Of a DNA stretch of 64,000 bases, positions 27,807 through 37,164 are shown in pieces. The stretch is taken from NCBI RefSeq assembly GCF_015767675.1, contig NZ_CP065217.1, positions 2,728,001 through 2,792,000 of the forward strand. The letters run 5' to 3'. The position numbers were made by a program, and so were the translations under genes. How positions within the stretch are numbered: position 1 is the first letter of the stretch; each line of letters begins with the position of its first letter. The notes under the pieces are model-generated. The model searched no databases and was not told the origin of the DNA. It was given only the letters and a program-made list of their open reading frames with translations. This DNA comes from Vibrio navarrensis (GTDB lineage Bacteria; Pseudomonadota; Gammaproteobacteria; Enterobacterales; Vibrionaceae).

Positions 27807-30800
27807 TCAAGACGCATCCTCACCGTCAACCACACTCAGCCTTGCTCCTTGCAACACTAAACTACTGAGCAGACGGACTTCATGCACCAACGTTTCGTTC
27901 CACTGCGGCCAGATGCGCGCAATATAGACATCACTGCCCTCACCTGCGCCTAAAAAGCCATCGTTAAAGGTATCGGCCATTTTTTTGTGGGCTTTTTCTT
28001 GGTCATCAACCCACTGGCCGCGGTTAAAGCCCGCTTCAATCGCCGCCAAGGCGGTGTGCGGGAAATAGGCTAAGGGGCGATTCATCCCTTCGACAAACAG
28101 ACGCACCAGCTCGGCAAGCAAGGCTTTGGCTTGCTCTGGTTGAGTAAGCGCCGGGTAGATAAGATGCTGCACGCCCTCTTTGCGATCGTAACCAATCAGG
28201 TGTGTCGGCTGAGCCAAGCCACTGGCGGACATCGCTAGGTGATCTATCCAGCCAGCCAAATAATCCTGCGCGCGGATCCGGCCACTGCGGTAACGTATCA
28301 AACCACATTGATAATGACGCGTTAACCAGCCCGTTAAGCGGATCGGCTTGCCTTCGCCAAGCAGATCAAAGGTCAAATCGATCTCGATGTCTTCTTGCTC
28401 ACGTACTGCGAGAAAGGTCAGCTTATCCACCAGCGCTTCTGCTTGAGCACGGTTAGCGGCAAACTCGATTTCACCAAAAGCGCCAACGGGCAAATGGCCG
28501 CAAGCTCGCTGCTGTTGTAAAAACTGTTCAATCACCGCTTGTGGATCTTGCTGAGCCACACTCGCTTCAAGCAAGCGGTCAAGGAGCTCATCACGCAATT
28601 GAAAACTGCTGAGCCCGTCGAGAGTAAAAGGCTCATCATCTTCCATCACCGGCAGCGGCGGTTCAAACAGGACTTTTAAGCGGCGATTGAAAAAGTACTG
28701 GACCGGTAAACGCCAGAAGCGGTGCAGTTCAACCAGATCCAGCTCGTAAGGAAAACTTATCCCCAACCAATAGTCATCCAATGCACGTAAAAATGCGCCG
28801 CGGCTTTGATTGAGTGAAGTTTGACTTTGCAACTGCGCGGCCGGGATCCACTCTTTGGCGTAGCTGCTCATCTCACCTTGAAACGCGCTAGGGCTGAACG
28901 GCACCAAAGGATGATGAGTTTGTATGCTGCGCACCAAACGCTCACCGGAAGCATCCACCGCCAGCGCTTCATCGCCCACCAAACAGTAGTTTTGCTGGCA
29001 ATATTCCAGCAGTTCAGAGACCAGCACCGAAGGCACCCGCTCGCTGTTATCTTGCACCGAGCGGCCCACATAACTGATGTACAGCGTCTGCTGCGCAGAG
29101 AGCAAGGCTTCGAGGAACAGATAACGGTCGTCATCGCGGCGTGAGCGATCGCCCGGCCGAGCGCGGCCGTTCATCAGATCAAAACCTTCCGGCGGCACCG
29201 TGCGCGGATAAACGCCATCGTTCATGCCGAGCAGACAAACGGTGCGAAACGGGATAGAACGCATGGGCATGAGAGTACAAAAGTTGACTTGCCCGGCGAG
29301 AAAACGTTGGCTGACCCGCGTGCCCGACAGTTTGTTGTGCAAGTATTCACTCACCACCGCCGGAGACAAGTCCGCGCTAAATGCGGCATCGCTCAACTGC
29401 TCTTTCAGTTGCGTTAAGGTGTCACGAATCGACTTAAGCGCCACTTCTCCATCCAGATCGACCTGAAAGAAATCATCCAGCAAGTCATTCAAAGCGTCAC
29501 GCCAGTCATCTACTTGGAGGTTTTGCGCTAATTTGCTGCGATATTCGGTAATTTTTTGAATAAAGTGGCTCAGTTTGCCCGCCAGCTCAGCCCCCATTCC
29601 TTGCACCTCGTTGTAAGGTGCAATCAGTCCGCTACGCGATTGAAATAAGCCCGCCGTATCGGCCATGGCATAACCGAGCAACATGCGACGAATGCCAAAC
29701 TGCCAGGTATTTTGCTCGGTTTGCGGCAGTTCGAACTCACCGCCCGTGTGCTCATCCAGCCCCCAGCGAATGCCGGACGCTTCGACCCACTGCTTGGCTT
29801 GCAGAAAATCGTCATCACTGAGTGCAAAACGGCGCAAAATCGCCGGCGCTTCCAGAAGTTCGAGCAGTTCTGACGCTAAACAGCGCGCTTGAGGTAAGTT
29901 CAGCAACTGTAGAAAAGCGCTCAAAATCGGGCTTTCCTGCGCGGCACTGCGGTCTGAAATTGAGTACGGAATGAAGCGCTCGCCCGGCGCGTTACCAAAC
30001 ACCGCCTGAATGGCCGGGCTGTAGGCGTTGATGTCGGCCACCATGATGATAATGTCGCGCGGTTTTAGACTGGGATCGGCGTCAAACATCGCCAGCAAAC
30101 GGTCGTGCAGCACCTCCACTTCCCGCATAGGGCTGTGGCAAACGTGCAGTGACAGTGACTGATCACCCAGTGAAACCACCTGTTTGTGCCCACTGTGGTC
30201 GAGTTGATTGTCGTCTTGGTGCTCTTCTAAATTGAGAATGTCCGCTTGCAACTGATGCAGCAGAGTGTCGCGTTCCACCTCAACAAACGCTTCAATCTCA
30301 TGGGATTCGAGCTGCGAGAGCAGATACATATTATCCCGCCCCAATTTGCCCATCGAGGCGAGCAAACTGTTACCGACCATTTGGCTATGCAGTTCATCGG
30401 CAAGATTATCTTCAATCGAGCCTTTCAACTGCTCACTTTCACCCAGCGCTTGTGAATGGTCTTGTTGCCACACTACATGCTGACGATGCTTGGCCGCCAA
30501 GCGCGCGAGAAACTTGCGATCGCGCACGTCTCCCCAGTAGTAACGACAAGGGTTGGTGAACATCAGATGCACATCGATATGCTCTCCGAGCGCTTTAAGC
30601 GCATCGAGATAACGCGGCGGCAGCGACGAAATACCAAACACAAACAGCCGCTCGGGCAGTTGTTCAAAAGTTGCCGATGATGCTTGCAGAGTGTGAATAA
30701 AGTCTTGATAGAGGTTGGCACGATGATAGGGCGATTGCCCTAACGCCAAGGTGTGCTGATAGAGCGCCTGCCAAAGCGGCGCCTGCCAAGGGTGCTCATC

Positions 30801-31277
30801 CGCAATTTCCTCCACCGCTTGCCCAACCTCCCACTTGGCGATCCACTCGGGGCGATAGACCAAGTAACCATCGAAAATATCGGCGATTTTCTCGGCCAGC
30901 TGGTAGAGCCGGCTGCGGTCTTCATCTTGCTGCAAATAGCGCGCTAGAGGGGTAAACGCAGGTTGATCTAGCATGCCCGGCAGCAATTGCATCAGTTTCC
31001 AAGTCATGGCTTCTTTGTTAAATGCGCTGCGCTTGGGCACATCCGGCAGTACCTTGGTAAACATCTCCCAAATAAACGTCGCCGGCAGCGGAAACTCAAT
31101 ATTCGCCGCTACACCAAACTCTTTGGCCAGTTCGATCTTTAGCCACTGCGACATCCCCGGACTTTGCACCAAGATGCGCTCTTGCGTGAACGGGTTTTGC
31201 AGCGGCTCTCGGCGGATCAGTTCCACCAACAGAGATTTAAGAACATCAACCTGATTAGAGTGATAAACAGTAAACAA
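27807..31277 (-). CDS. recC: Exodeoxyribonuclease V subunit gamma, RecC
   Basis: Chi-recognising subunit of RecBCD, 1156 residues. It has a helicase-like fold without functional ATPase motifs. The N-terminus MFTVYHSNQVDVLKSLLVEL is characteristic, as are RILVQSPGMSQWLKIELA near residue 45 and LFVFGISSLPPRYLDAL near 210. The GMNDGVYPRTVPPEGFDLM segment around residue 685 is the usual motif of the family. The stop at 27807 is followed by the long spacer before recB. It is divergent from the YejM-like gene. Confidence 0.96.
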   Translation of the reverse strand: MFTVYHSNQVDVLKSLLVELIRREPLQNPFTQERILVQSPGMSQWLKIELAKEFGVAANIEFPLPATFIWEMFTKVLPDVPKRSAFNKEAMTWKLMQLLPGMLDQPAFTPLARYLQQDEDRSRLYQLAEKIADIFDGYLVYRPEWIAKWEVGQAVEEIADEHPWQAPLWQALYQHTLALGQSPYHRANLYQDFIHTLQASSATFEQLPERLFVFGISSLPPRYLDALKALGEHIDVHLMFTNPCRYYWGDVRDRKFLARLAAKHRQHVVWQQDHSQALGESEQLKGSIEDNLADELHSQMVGNSLLASMGKLGRDNMYLLSQLESHEIEAFVEVERDTLLHQLQADILNLEEHQDDNQLDHSGHKQVVSLGDQSLSLHVCHSPMREVEVLHDRLLAMFDADPSLKPRDIIIMVADINAYSPAIQAVFGNAPGERFIPYSISDRSAAQESPILSAFLQLLNLPQARCLASELLELLEAPAILRRFALSDDDFLQAKQWVEASGIRWGLDEHTGGEFELPQTEQNTWQFGIRRMLLGYAMADTAGLFQSRSGLIAPYNEVQGMGAELAGKLSHFIQKITEYRSKLAQNLQVDDWRDALNDLLDDFFQVDLDGEVALKSIRDTLTQLKEQLSDAAFSADLSPAVVSEYLHNKLSGTRVSQRFLAGQVNFCTLMPMRSIPFRTVCLLGMNDGVYPRTVPPEGFDLMNGRARPGDRSRRDDDRYLFLEALLSAQQTLYISYVGRSVQDNSERVPSVLVSELLEYCQQNYCLVGDEALAVDASGERLVRSIQTHHPLVPFSPSAFQGEMSSYAKEWIPAAQLQSQTSLNQSRGAFLRALDDYWLGISFPYELDLVELHRFWRLPVQYFFNRRLKVLFEPPLPVMEDDEPFTLDGLSSFQLRDELLDRLLEASVAQQDPQAVIEQFLQQQRACGHLPVGAFGEIEFAANRAQAEALVDKLTFLAVREQEDIEIDLTFDLLGEGKPIRLTGWLTRHYQCGLIRYRSGRIRAQDYLAGWIDHLAMSASGLAQPTHLIGYDRKEGVQHLIYPALTQPEQAKALLAELVRLFVEGMNRPLAYFPHTALAAIEAGFNRGQWVDDQEKAHKKMADTFNDGFLGAGEGSDVYIARIWPQWNETLVHEVRLLSSLVLQGARLSVVDGEDAS

Positions 31278-31530
31278 AATAAGGCTTCCGAGCAGTAAGC
31301 GTGACTGTGCCTAAGCTTAACATACGCCTGCAAAATCAAGCACCGCTGTAACTCACTGATTTGCTAAATGGTTATAACGCATTCCATACAAATTTCTTTA
31401 GCTGTCCAAGTGAACTGTAAAATATTACTGACACAGTGATACAAAGTGTGACATACCCCACAACTATTCCATGTTAAAAAACGCCGTTTTATACTCTTCC
31501 GCTTTCCAATCTTGCAGAGGGCCCTTTCGT

Positions 31531-33357
31531 ATGCTGCGTAAACTGTCTGACAACAGCGCTTGGCTAGTCGCTTTTTTTGTCTGCTTTAGCCTGTTTCTGG
31601 CTCTGGCTTGCTATCCATTTTTGCTCCCAGCCGATGCACAGCAAACGTTCAGCACTTTGCAAGTGTTCTATCTGATCGCCACTCAACTCGGCTGGCTGGG
31701 ATTATTGGCCTTTTTGCTTGTGCTTTTAGCTCTGCCATTGACTTGGTTGCCAACCAAGTGGTTTAGGGGGGGCGTGGTGCTGCTCGCGGCCCTCTTGTTG
31801 ATCATTTTGCAAGTGGACATTACCGTCTTTCAGCACTACAAGTTTCACATTAATGGCTTGCTGGTGCGTATGTTTGTCGACAGTGGCAGCGAAGTGTTTC
31901 ATATCTCGTGGCTCAGTTGGGCACTGTTTATCTCCGAAATCGCCGTACTGCTGATCGGCTTAGCCGTGACTGTCTGGCTAACAGGCCGTTTAGCCACACG
32001 GAAAAGCAAATATGCGATGGTGGCTGTGTGGTTTGCACTGCTCGTGAGTAGCCAAGCAATCCATGCTTACAAGAATGCCTTGTATGACAACGAAGTGAGC
32101 CAGTTCACCAGCAATTGGCCACTGTACTACCCACTCACCGCGCGCTCTTGGATTTATCAGCACGGTTGGGTGGATGAGAAAGTGGCCGCCCGCAATCGAG
32201 TTGAGCTAAAAAATGTCACCAGCAGTCCATTGCACTACCCGTTGCAACCTGTCGCGGTGACAACGCCAGAGCAGCAGCCAAACGTGCTGTTTATCCTGAT
32301 TGACGCGTGGCGCTACAGTGATGCAACCGCCGAGATCATGCCAAACGTCAGCCAATTTGCCCAAAAGAGCGCGCAATTTTCCCAACACATGAGTGGCGGT
32401 AATTCGACTCAAGCGGGGATGTTTAGCCTGTTTTATAGTTTACCCGCAACGTACTGGGACAGCGTTTATGCCAGCCAAACTGCGCCTATCTTTCTCGATG
32501 CGCTACAACATTCGGGGTACCGCATGGGGATCTTTGGTTCTGCGTCACTCACCAGCCCTCCGCTGTCGCGTACCGTGTTTAAGAAGGTGAAAGATTTACG
32601 TCTTAAAACACCAGGCGATAGCCAAGTGGAGCGTGACGCGCGCATCACAAACGACTTTCTGCAGTTTGTTCAGCAACCGAACTCACAGCCGTACTTCGGT
32701 TTTCTCTTTTACGATTCAGCCCACGGCACTGAGTTTCCTGAATCTGAAGGGGCGAAATTCACCCCCTACTGGGAACGTGTGGATCACATTCTGCTCAATA
32801 ACTATTTTGACGCCGAGCTCTACCACAATCGCTACAAAAACTCGCTCTACTACATCGATAGTCTGATTAGCAAGGTGCTGAAAAATATAGATTTAAGCAA
32901 CACCATCGTAGTACTCACATCAGATCATGGTGAAGAGTTTAACGACAACGGTATGAACTACTGGGGCCACTCTGGTAACTACAGTCAAGCGCAGATCCAT
33001 GTGCCGCTGTACATTTACACGCCTGACCAACCAGCGGCTCGCTACGATTACCGTACCACCCATTTTGATCTGGTGCCGACCTTGATGGAGCGCTTATTCG
33101 GTGAGCAAACCGATACCGCTACTTACAGCGTCGGGCATAATTTGTTTGATGACTCAGTGAAACGTGAGTGGTTTATTGCTGGCAGTTACTACAACTATGC
33201 GCTAGTGGGGCAAGAGATCATGATGGTGGTTAATCCGGCAGGTAATGCCAAACAGTTGAACAGCCAACTGAGTGTGGTCCGGGAAGAGACAATCCCGCCG
33301 AGTGTGATTCAACAATCGCTCGACGAAATGTCGCGCTTTTTCGCTAAAAAAAGCTAA
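31531..33357 (+). CDS. YejM/PbgA-like inner-membrane sulfatase-fold protein (DUF3413)
   Basis: Protein of 608 residues with five N-terminal transmembrane helices (DUF3413, about residues 10-200) and a periplasmic sulfatase/alkaline-phosphatase-fold domain. It resembles E. coli YejM (PbgA, LapC), which controls LPS synthesis through LapB/FtsH. Visible features are VLFILIDAWRYSDATAEIMP, the substrate loop SGGNSTQAGMFSLFY, TIVVLTSDHGEEFND and WGHSGNYSQAQIHVPLYIY. The start at 31531 (MLRKLSDNSAWL) is preferred, with AGAGGG upstream, over 31471. Vibrio genomes may carry more than one such protein, so the symbol is withheld. Confidence 0.85.
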   Translation: MLRKLSDNSAWLVAFFVCFSLFLALACYPFLLPADAQQTFSTLQVFYLIATQLGWLGLLAFLLVLLALPLTWLPTKWFRGGVVLLAALLLIILQVDITVFQHYKFHINGLLVRMFVDSGSEVFHISWLSWALFISEIAVLLIGLAVTVWLTGRLATRKSKYAMVAVWFALLVSSQAIHAYKNALYDNEVSQFTSNWPLYYPLTARSWIYQHGWVDEKVAARNRVELKNVTSSPLHYPLQPVAVTTPEQQPNVLFILIDAWRYSDATAEIMPNVSQFAQKSAQFSQHMSGGNSTQAGMFSLFYSLPATYWDSVYASQTAPIFLDALQHSGYRMGIFGSASLTSPPLSRTVFKKVKDLRLKTPGDSQVERDARITNDFLQFVQQPNSQPYFGFLFYDSAHGTEFPESEGAKFTPYWERVDHILLNNYFDAELYHNRYKNSLYYIDSLISKVLKNIDLSNTIVVLTSDHGEEFNDNGMNYWGHSGNYSQAQIHVPLYIYTPDQPAARYDYRTTHFDLVPTLMERLFGEQTDTATYSVGHNLFDDSVKREWFIAGSYYNYALVGQEIMMVVNPAGNAKQLNSQLSVVREETIPPSVIQQSLDEMSRFFAKKS

Positions 33358-33360
33358 TAC

Positions 33361-33389
33361 CAAGCCCGGCTTCCCGCCGGGCTTGCTAC
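33361..33389. terminator. Terminator between convergent genes
   Basis: The perfect 10-bp stem CAAGCCCGGC (33361-33370) and GCCGGGCTTG (33376-33385) has loop TTCCC. It lies directly after the YejM-like stop and before the end of the convergent TDT transporter gene. The T tract is weak on both strands. Confidence 0.65.
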
Positions 33390-33390
33390 T

Positions 33391-34374
33391 TTAGCACTGT
33401 CTTACTTGAGCCTGCTGCATCTTTGGCAAAATAAGCAGGTTATAACTGTATTGCAACGCCACATAGCCAACCACTAAGGTGGCGACAATAAGTTCTAGGC
33501 TCGCCAGCCACTGCACCTGCGCCACATATTCCGCACTGATGTCGACGGTTTTCATCCAAGCCGCCATTTTAAACAGCGCGGTCGAACCAATCACCATCGG
33601 GAAGGTAAACGCCGCATAACCGGGGCTAAAAGGCAGTCGCAGCAGGGTAAAAAACGCCAGATAGATGATGGCCGTCATCAACACTGCAATGCCAAACAGC
33701 AGCGCCACAATCACAGGCGAAGGATGCGCGGTGACGGTCAAATACCCGGCCAAAGAGAGGCTCGCTGGCGCGGCCAGAATCGCCATGGTGGGTTTGGCTG
33801 CATCGGGCACTTCATGGGTAAACATGAAACGGTAGATCATGATGGGTAGCATCACCGCATAGGCAAGCATGCCAAAGAGCAAAGCACCGTGCACAATAGG
33901 CGCCAATACAGGGTTACCGGAGAAAGAGACATCCGCGACAATGATGCCAACCGGAGGCACAAACCAACTGGGCACCATGTGGTGAAGTTCAAACTCTTTT
34001 GCACGGTGATAGACAAAACTCAGCAAAAATACGATGTGTAGCGCAACCGCCACAGACCACATGACATCACCAGCGATAGGGAAGAAATGCCCTAGCGAAT
34101 TCGATACCACCATGGTCGCCATGGCAAAAGTCGGTACCACACTGCCCACAACGGGGTGCGCCAAATCTTGTCTCAATAAATGGCGATGAAAAAGGAATTT
34201 TACCGCGAGGATCAACAGCAAGGCGCTGGCGACCGCAGCGCTCAACCACTGCCCGTAGCCATGGAACTCGGCGAAGTTTTCCCAGCACCACCCCAAACTG
34301 GCAATTCCTAGCGCTAAGCCAGCCATCGGCGTCGGAGCACCCATCACTTTTGCTTTTGTTGCTTGAATCATCAT
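33391..34374 (-). CDS. TDT-family (tellurite-resistance/dicarboxylate) transporter
   Basis: Integral membrane protein of 327 residues with about ten helices, of the TDT family that includes TehA, Mae1 and SLAC1-like anion channels. Family-like features are the N-terminal GAPTPMAGLALGIASLGWCWE and the regularly spaced helices with VPSWFVPPVGIIVADV (about 143-158) and FPMVIGSTALFKMA. Substrate cannot be read from sequence; small anions such as sulfite, chloride or C4-dicarboxylates are candidates. It is divergent from a LysR regulator that probably controls it. Confidence 0.85.
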   Translation of the reverse strand: MMIQATKAKVMGAPTPMAGLALGIASLGWCWENFAEFHGYGQWLSAAVASALLLILAVKFLFHRHLLRQDLAHPVVGSVVPTFAMATMVVSNSLGHFFPIAGDVMWSVAVALHIVFLLSFVYHRAKEFELHHMVPSWFVPPVGIIVADVSFSGNPVLAPIVHGALLFGMLAYAVMLPIMIYRFMFTHEVPDAAKPTMAILAAPASLSLAGYLTVTAHPSPVIVALLFGIAVLMTAIIYLAFFTLLRLPFSPGYAAFTFPMVIGSTALFKMAAWMKTVDISAEYVAQVQWLASLELIVATLVVGYVALQYSYNLLILPKMQQAQVRQC

Positions 34375-34400
34375 GACCTCGACCTACTGTATTTAGGAAA

Positions 34401-34419
34401 CAAGCTCATTTTAAGCTTG
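34401..34419. promoter_or_regulatory. Candidate LysR-type operator
   Basis: CAAGCT (34401-34406) and AGCTTG (34414-34419) form a perfect inverted repeat with a 7-base centre in the 103-base divergent gap between the TDT transporter and its LysR gene. It has the size and T-N11-A-like form of LysR sites. Confidence 0.4.
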
Positions 34420-34477
34420 CATCATGTTTGAAGATATCTAATTATTTACAACCAACGTTCAGAGAATCTAAACAAAT

Positions 34478-35371
34478 ATGGCAAGCCACATTTCACTGCG
34501 ACAACTGAAAGTCTTCACCACCATCACGCAGCATCATACCTTGACGGCGGCGTCCGAAAGTCTGTTTCTTTCCAAAGCCGCTGTCAGCATGGCGCTCTCT
34601 GAACTAGAGAAGCAGATCGGCCACGCGCTGTTTGATCGGGTGAATAACCGTTTGATTCTCAATCAAGAAGGGCAAAAGCTCTTGCCTTTAGCCGACGAAC
34701 TGCTCAGCCGCGCCCGAGATATCGAAAGCCTGTTTGATGGTGACGCGAGCTTATCCGGCCAGTTACGAATTGGCGCGAGTGACACCATCGGCAACCAAGT
34801 GGCCCCTTATCTGTTGCGTGATTTTCGCCGTCAGACCCAGCATCAGTCACAGAGTTTGTTTATTTCCAATTCGGCACAGAGCTGCGACAAACTTGTGGAC
34901 TATGAGCTGGATATTGCGCTGATCGAAGGCAAAACACTGCACCCAGAGTTACATTCCAGCCAATTTAGCCAAGATGAAATGTGCGTGATCTGCGCCATGG
35001 ATGCCCCTTTCGACGCCAATCAAATGATGACGCTGAGTGAACTGGAAAACAGTGAGTGGATTTTGCGCGAAGCCGGTTCTGGTTCCCGCGAGTTTTTCTT
35101 ACGCGTTATCGCACCGCGCATAGAGCAATGGCACGAAGCGTTTCAGCTCAATACCACTGAGGCGCTGATTAACTCCGTCGCTGCAGGGCTCGGGCTTGGC
35201 TGCTTGTCGCGCTTATCGGCTGAGCACGCAATTCGTGATGGGCGGGTAAAAATGCTCAACATGCCTCTGGATATGAAACGCCGCTTTTGGCTGCTGGTAC
35301 ACAAAGAGAAATACCAAAACCCGCTTTTGAAAGCGTTTATCGCCTTTTGTAAAGAGTGGCAGAACGTCTAA
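34478..35371 (+). CDS. LysR-family regulator, YeiE-like
   Basis: LysR-type transcription factor, 297 residues. The winged helix-turn-helix is at residues 5-64 (SLRQLKVFTTITQHHTLTAA, then FLSKAAVSMALSELEKQIG). The co-inducer domain begins near residue 92 with LRIGASDTIGNQVAPYLL and includes WILREAGSGSREFFL, the anion-binding pattern seen in YeiE/CysB-like members. It is divergent from the TDT transporter gene with a palindrome between them, a classic regulator-target layout. E. coli YeiE has been linked to sulfite control, which would fit an anion-exporting TDT protein, but this is inference. Confidence 0.88.
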   Translation: MASHISLRQLKVFTTITQHHTLTAASESLFLSKAAVSMALSELEKQIGHALFDRVNNRLILNQEGQKLLPLADELLSRARDIESLFDGDASLSGQLRIGASDTIGNQVAPYLLRDFRRQTQHQSQSLFISNSAQSCDKLVDYELDIALIEGKTLHPELHSSQFSQDEMCVICAMDAPFDANQMMTLSELENSEWILREAGSGSREFFLRVIAPRIEQWHEAFQLNTTEALINSVAAGLGLGCLSRLSAEHAIRDGRVKMLNMPLDMKRRFWLLVHKEKYQNPLLKAFIAFCKEWQNV

Positions 35372-35410
35372 AACCGCATGCTCGCCAGACTCTCATTCTG
35401 ACAGGCACAA

Positions 35411-35447
35411 TTGGACATCGCTGAGCAAAAGCTGTATAAACAGACAG
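35411..35447 (+). promoter_or_regulatory. yebG promoter with overlapping LexA (SOS) box
   Basis: CTGTATAAACAGACAG at 35432-35447 fits the LexA consensus CTGT-N8-ACAG perfectly. It overlaps the -10 TATAAA (35435-35440), which is paired with -35 TTGGAC (35411-35416) at 18-base spacing. It lies 35 bases before the yebG start. Confidence 0.9.
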
Positions 35448-35482
35448 TAAATTTTCGCAACGACTAACCTAGAGGATTAACC

Positions 35483-35791
35483 ATGGCTGTTATCGTCAAG
35501 TACGTGGTAGAACGCAACGGAGAAGAGAAAATGACTTTTACCTCTAAAGCGGATGCTGACGCATACGACAAGATGCTCGATATGGCAGACGAGCTTTTCG
35601 AACTACTGGGTAAAAGCGACCTTCTAGAAGATGAAGGCAAGCAGGAAGATCTGGCGATGTTCCTCGCACAAAACAAAGAAGAGCTTCTCTACGCTCTGGG
35701 GGCGAAACGTCGCCCAGCGCCAAAGAAAGAGAAAAAGCTGGCTGCTGTAGATGAACCGTCAGCAGAAGAGTCTGCCGAAGACGCGGCTTAA
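35483..35791 (+). CDS. yebG: DNA-damage-inducible protein YebG
   Basis: Small SOS protein of 102 residues. The N-terminus MAVIVKYVVERNGEEKMTF and TSKADADAYDKMLDMADELF match YebG closely. The C-terminal tail is charged and low-complexity (alternating lysine- and glutamate-rich stretches, KKEKKLAAVDEPSAEESAED), as in other family members. Biochemical function is unknown. The perfect LexA box over its promoter confirms damage control. Strong ribosome-binding site (AGAGGA) and a following terminator make it a monocistronic SOS unit. Confidence 0.93.
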   Translation: MAVIVKYVVERNGEEKMTFTSKADADAYDKMLDMADELFELLGKSDLLEDEGKQEDLAMFLAQNKEELLYALGAKRRPAPKKEKKLAAVDEPSAEESAEDAA

Positions 35792-35811
35792 GCTCTCACC
35801 ACGCCTCCGAG

Positions 35812-35842
35812 AAACCGTCGCACAAGTGGCGGTTTTTATTTG
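35812..35842 (+). terminator. Terminator of yebG
   Basis: Stem AAACCGTC (35812-35819) with GGCGGTTT (35828-35835), 8 pairs including one G-U, has an 8-nt loop and a T-rich tail. It lies 20 bases after the yebG stop. Confidence 0.7.
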
Positions 35843-35853
35843 TCGTGCAACAC

Positions 35854-35885
35854 AATTTCTCATCAAAGCAATTTCTCATCAAAGC
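35854..35885. repeat. Perfect 16-bp tandem duplication
   Basis: AATTTCTCATCAAAGC occurs twice head to tail (35854-35869 and 35870-35885) downstream of yebG. It looks like a recent slippage or duplication; no function is apparent. Confidence 0.95.
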
Positions 35886-36039
35886 AATATATCCCTAAAA
35901 AGACAAAAGGTATCCACTGACGGACTTTCTCCCCGCTAGACCTTTAAGTTCGTTTTTTGTCTCTTTATGATGAACTCAACCTTATTCATGCTCTTCAGTG
36001 AACAGACGAGCACAAAGATTCAACAAATGGAGATTTCCT

Positions 36040-37071
36040 ATGGCTTACTTTTCCCTAGCCTTTGGCACGGCGACTACAAACCGCGATGGCAAAATTATCG
36101 AAGCATTTTTTCCTCATCCAGTTTTAAACCCAAGCGAAGCGCTGGTTGACGCACTGGCTGCCGTGGCCGGATACGAACAAGGCAACCAAGCCATTGAGAT
36201 CTCTGCCGCGCAAAGTGCCGAGCTTGCTAGCGCGTTTGAGAAAAACGGCGATGCGGCTAACGCAGCCTTTGCGGCTAAAGCGGCACAGTCTGCCCAGCCG
36301 CTGGTATTGGTGATCCTCGCAACAGATGAACAATCTCAGTCGGTGGCGGAAGGTTTCCTCAAGCTACAGTTGATTTCGCATCGTTTGATCAAGCCACACG
36401 GCACCGTACTGGACGGCATTTTTGGCCTGCTGCACAACATTGCATGGACCAACGAAGGCCCGATCGATCTGCCTGAGCTGGTAGAACGCCAGATCGAAGC
36501 GCGCCTTGCAGGCCGAGTGCTGACTGTCGATTGCGTCGACAAATTCCCGAAAATGGTTGATTACATCGTACCAACGGGTGTGCGCATTGCAGACACTTCT
36601 CGCGTGCGTCTTGGCGCTCATGTGGGCGAAGGCACCACTGTAATGCACGAAGGCTTCATCAACTTTAACGCGGGCACGGCGGGCGTGAGCATGGTTGAAG
36701 GCCGTATTTCTGCTGGCGTGGTAGTCGGAAATGGCTCAGATATCGGCGGCGGCGCGTCTATCATGGGCACGCTTTCGGGTGGTGGTAAAGTGGTGGTATC
36801 GATTGGTGAAAACTCACTGCTTGGCGCAAACGCAGGTCTTGGCTTCCCGCTGGGCGATCGCTGCACGGTGGAATCCGGTTTGTACGTCACCGCTGGTTCA
36901 AAAGTGCGCATGCTTGACTCAAGCGGTCAAGAAGTCGAAATGGTCAAAGCGCGCGATCTGGCTGGTGTCTCTGATCTGCTGTTTCGCCGCAACTCAGTGA
37001 CAGGGCAAATCGAGTGCCTTGCCAACAAAACCGCGGTAGAACTCAACAGCGAACTGCACAAAAATAACTAA
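36040..37071 (+). CDS. dapD: 2,3,4,5-tetrahydropyridine-2,6-dicarboxylate N-succinyltransferase
   Basis: Lysine/diaminopimelate pathway enzyme that succinylates tetrahydrodipicolinate, 343 residues. The start at 36040 (MAYFSLAFGTATTN) has GGAG upstream; the frame extension to 35998 adds 14 residues without support. The C-terminal left-handed beta-helix is visible as GVRIADTSRVRLGAHVGEGT, then HEGFINFNAGTAG and SDIGGGASIMGTLSGGG. This is the longer DapD form, distinct from the roughly 274-residue E. coli protein. It stands alone between yebG and the glp locus with its own strong terminator. Confidence 0.92.
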   Translation: MAYFSLAFGTATTNRDGKIIEAFFPHPVLNPSEALVDALAAVAGYEQGNQAIEISAAQSAELASAFEKNGDAANAAFAAKAAQSAQPLVLVILATDEQSQSVAEGFLKLQLISHRLIKPHGTVLDGIFGLLHNIAWTNEGPIDLPELVERQIEARLAGRVLTVDCVDKFPKMVDYIVPTGVRIADTSRVRLGAHVGEGTTVMHEGFINFNAGTAGVSMVEGRISAGVVVGNGSDIGGGASIMGTLSGGGKVVVSIGENSLLGANAGLGFPLGDRCTVESGLYVTAGSKVRMLDSSGQEVEMVKARDLAGVSDLLFRRNSVTGQIECLANKTAVELNSELHKNN

Positions 37072-37132
37072 GCCAGAGCATCACTGAGCACGTACAGCAC
37101 CTTTGCTTACTGTTCCGCTTGCTTGGCCATTC

Positions 37133-37164
37133 AGGCGATAGCACAGGCTGTCGCCTTTTATTTT
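37133..37164 (+). terminator. Terminator of dapD
   Basis: AGGCGATAGC (37133-37142) pairs over 10 bp with GCTGTCGCCT (37147-37156), one wobble, tetraloop ACAG, followed by TTTATTTT. Confidence 0.9.

Noticed and set aside
27622..27810. 62-codon frame in the recC-recB spacer
   Set aside because: It starts with TTG, has no ribosome-binding site, and its arginine-rich product is not recognised.
35886..36039. Lysine riboswitch upstream of dapD
   Set aside because: The leader is only about 150 bases and shows no multi-helix junction pattern or terminator before dapD.
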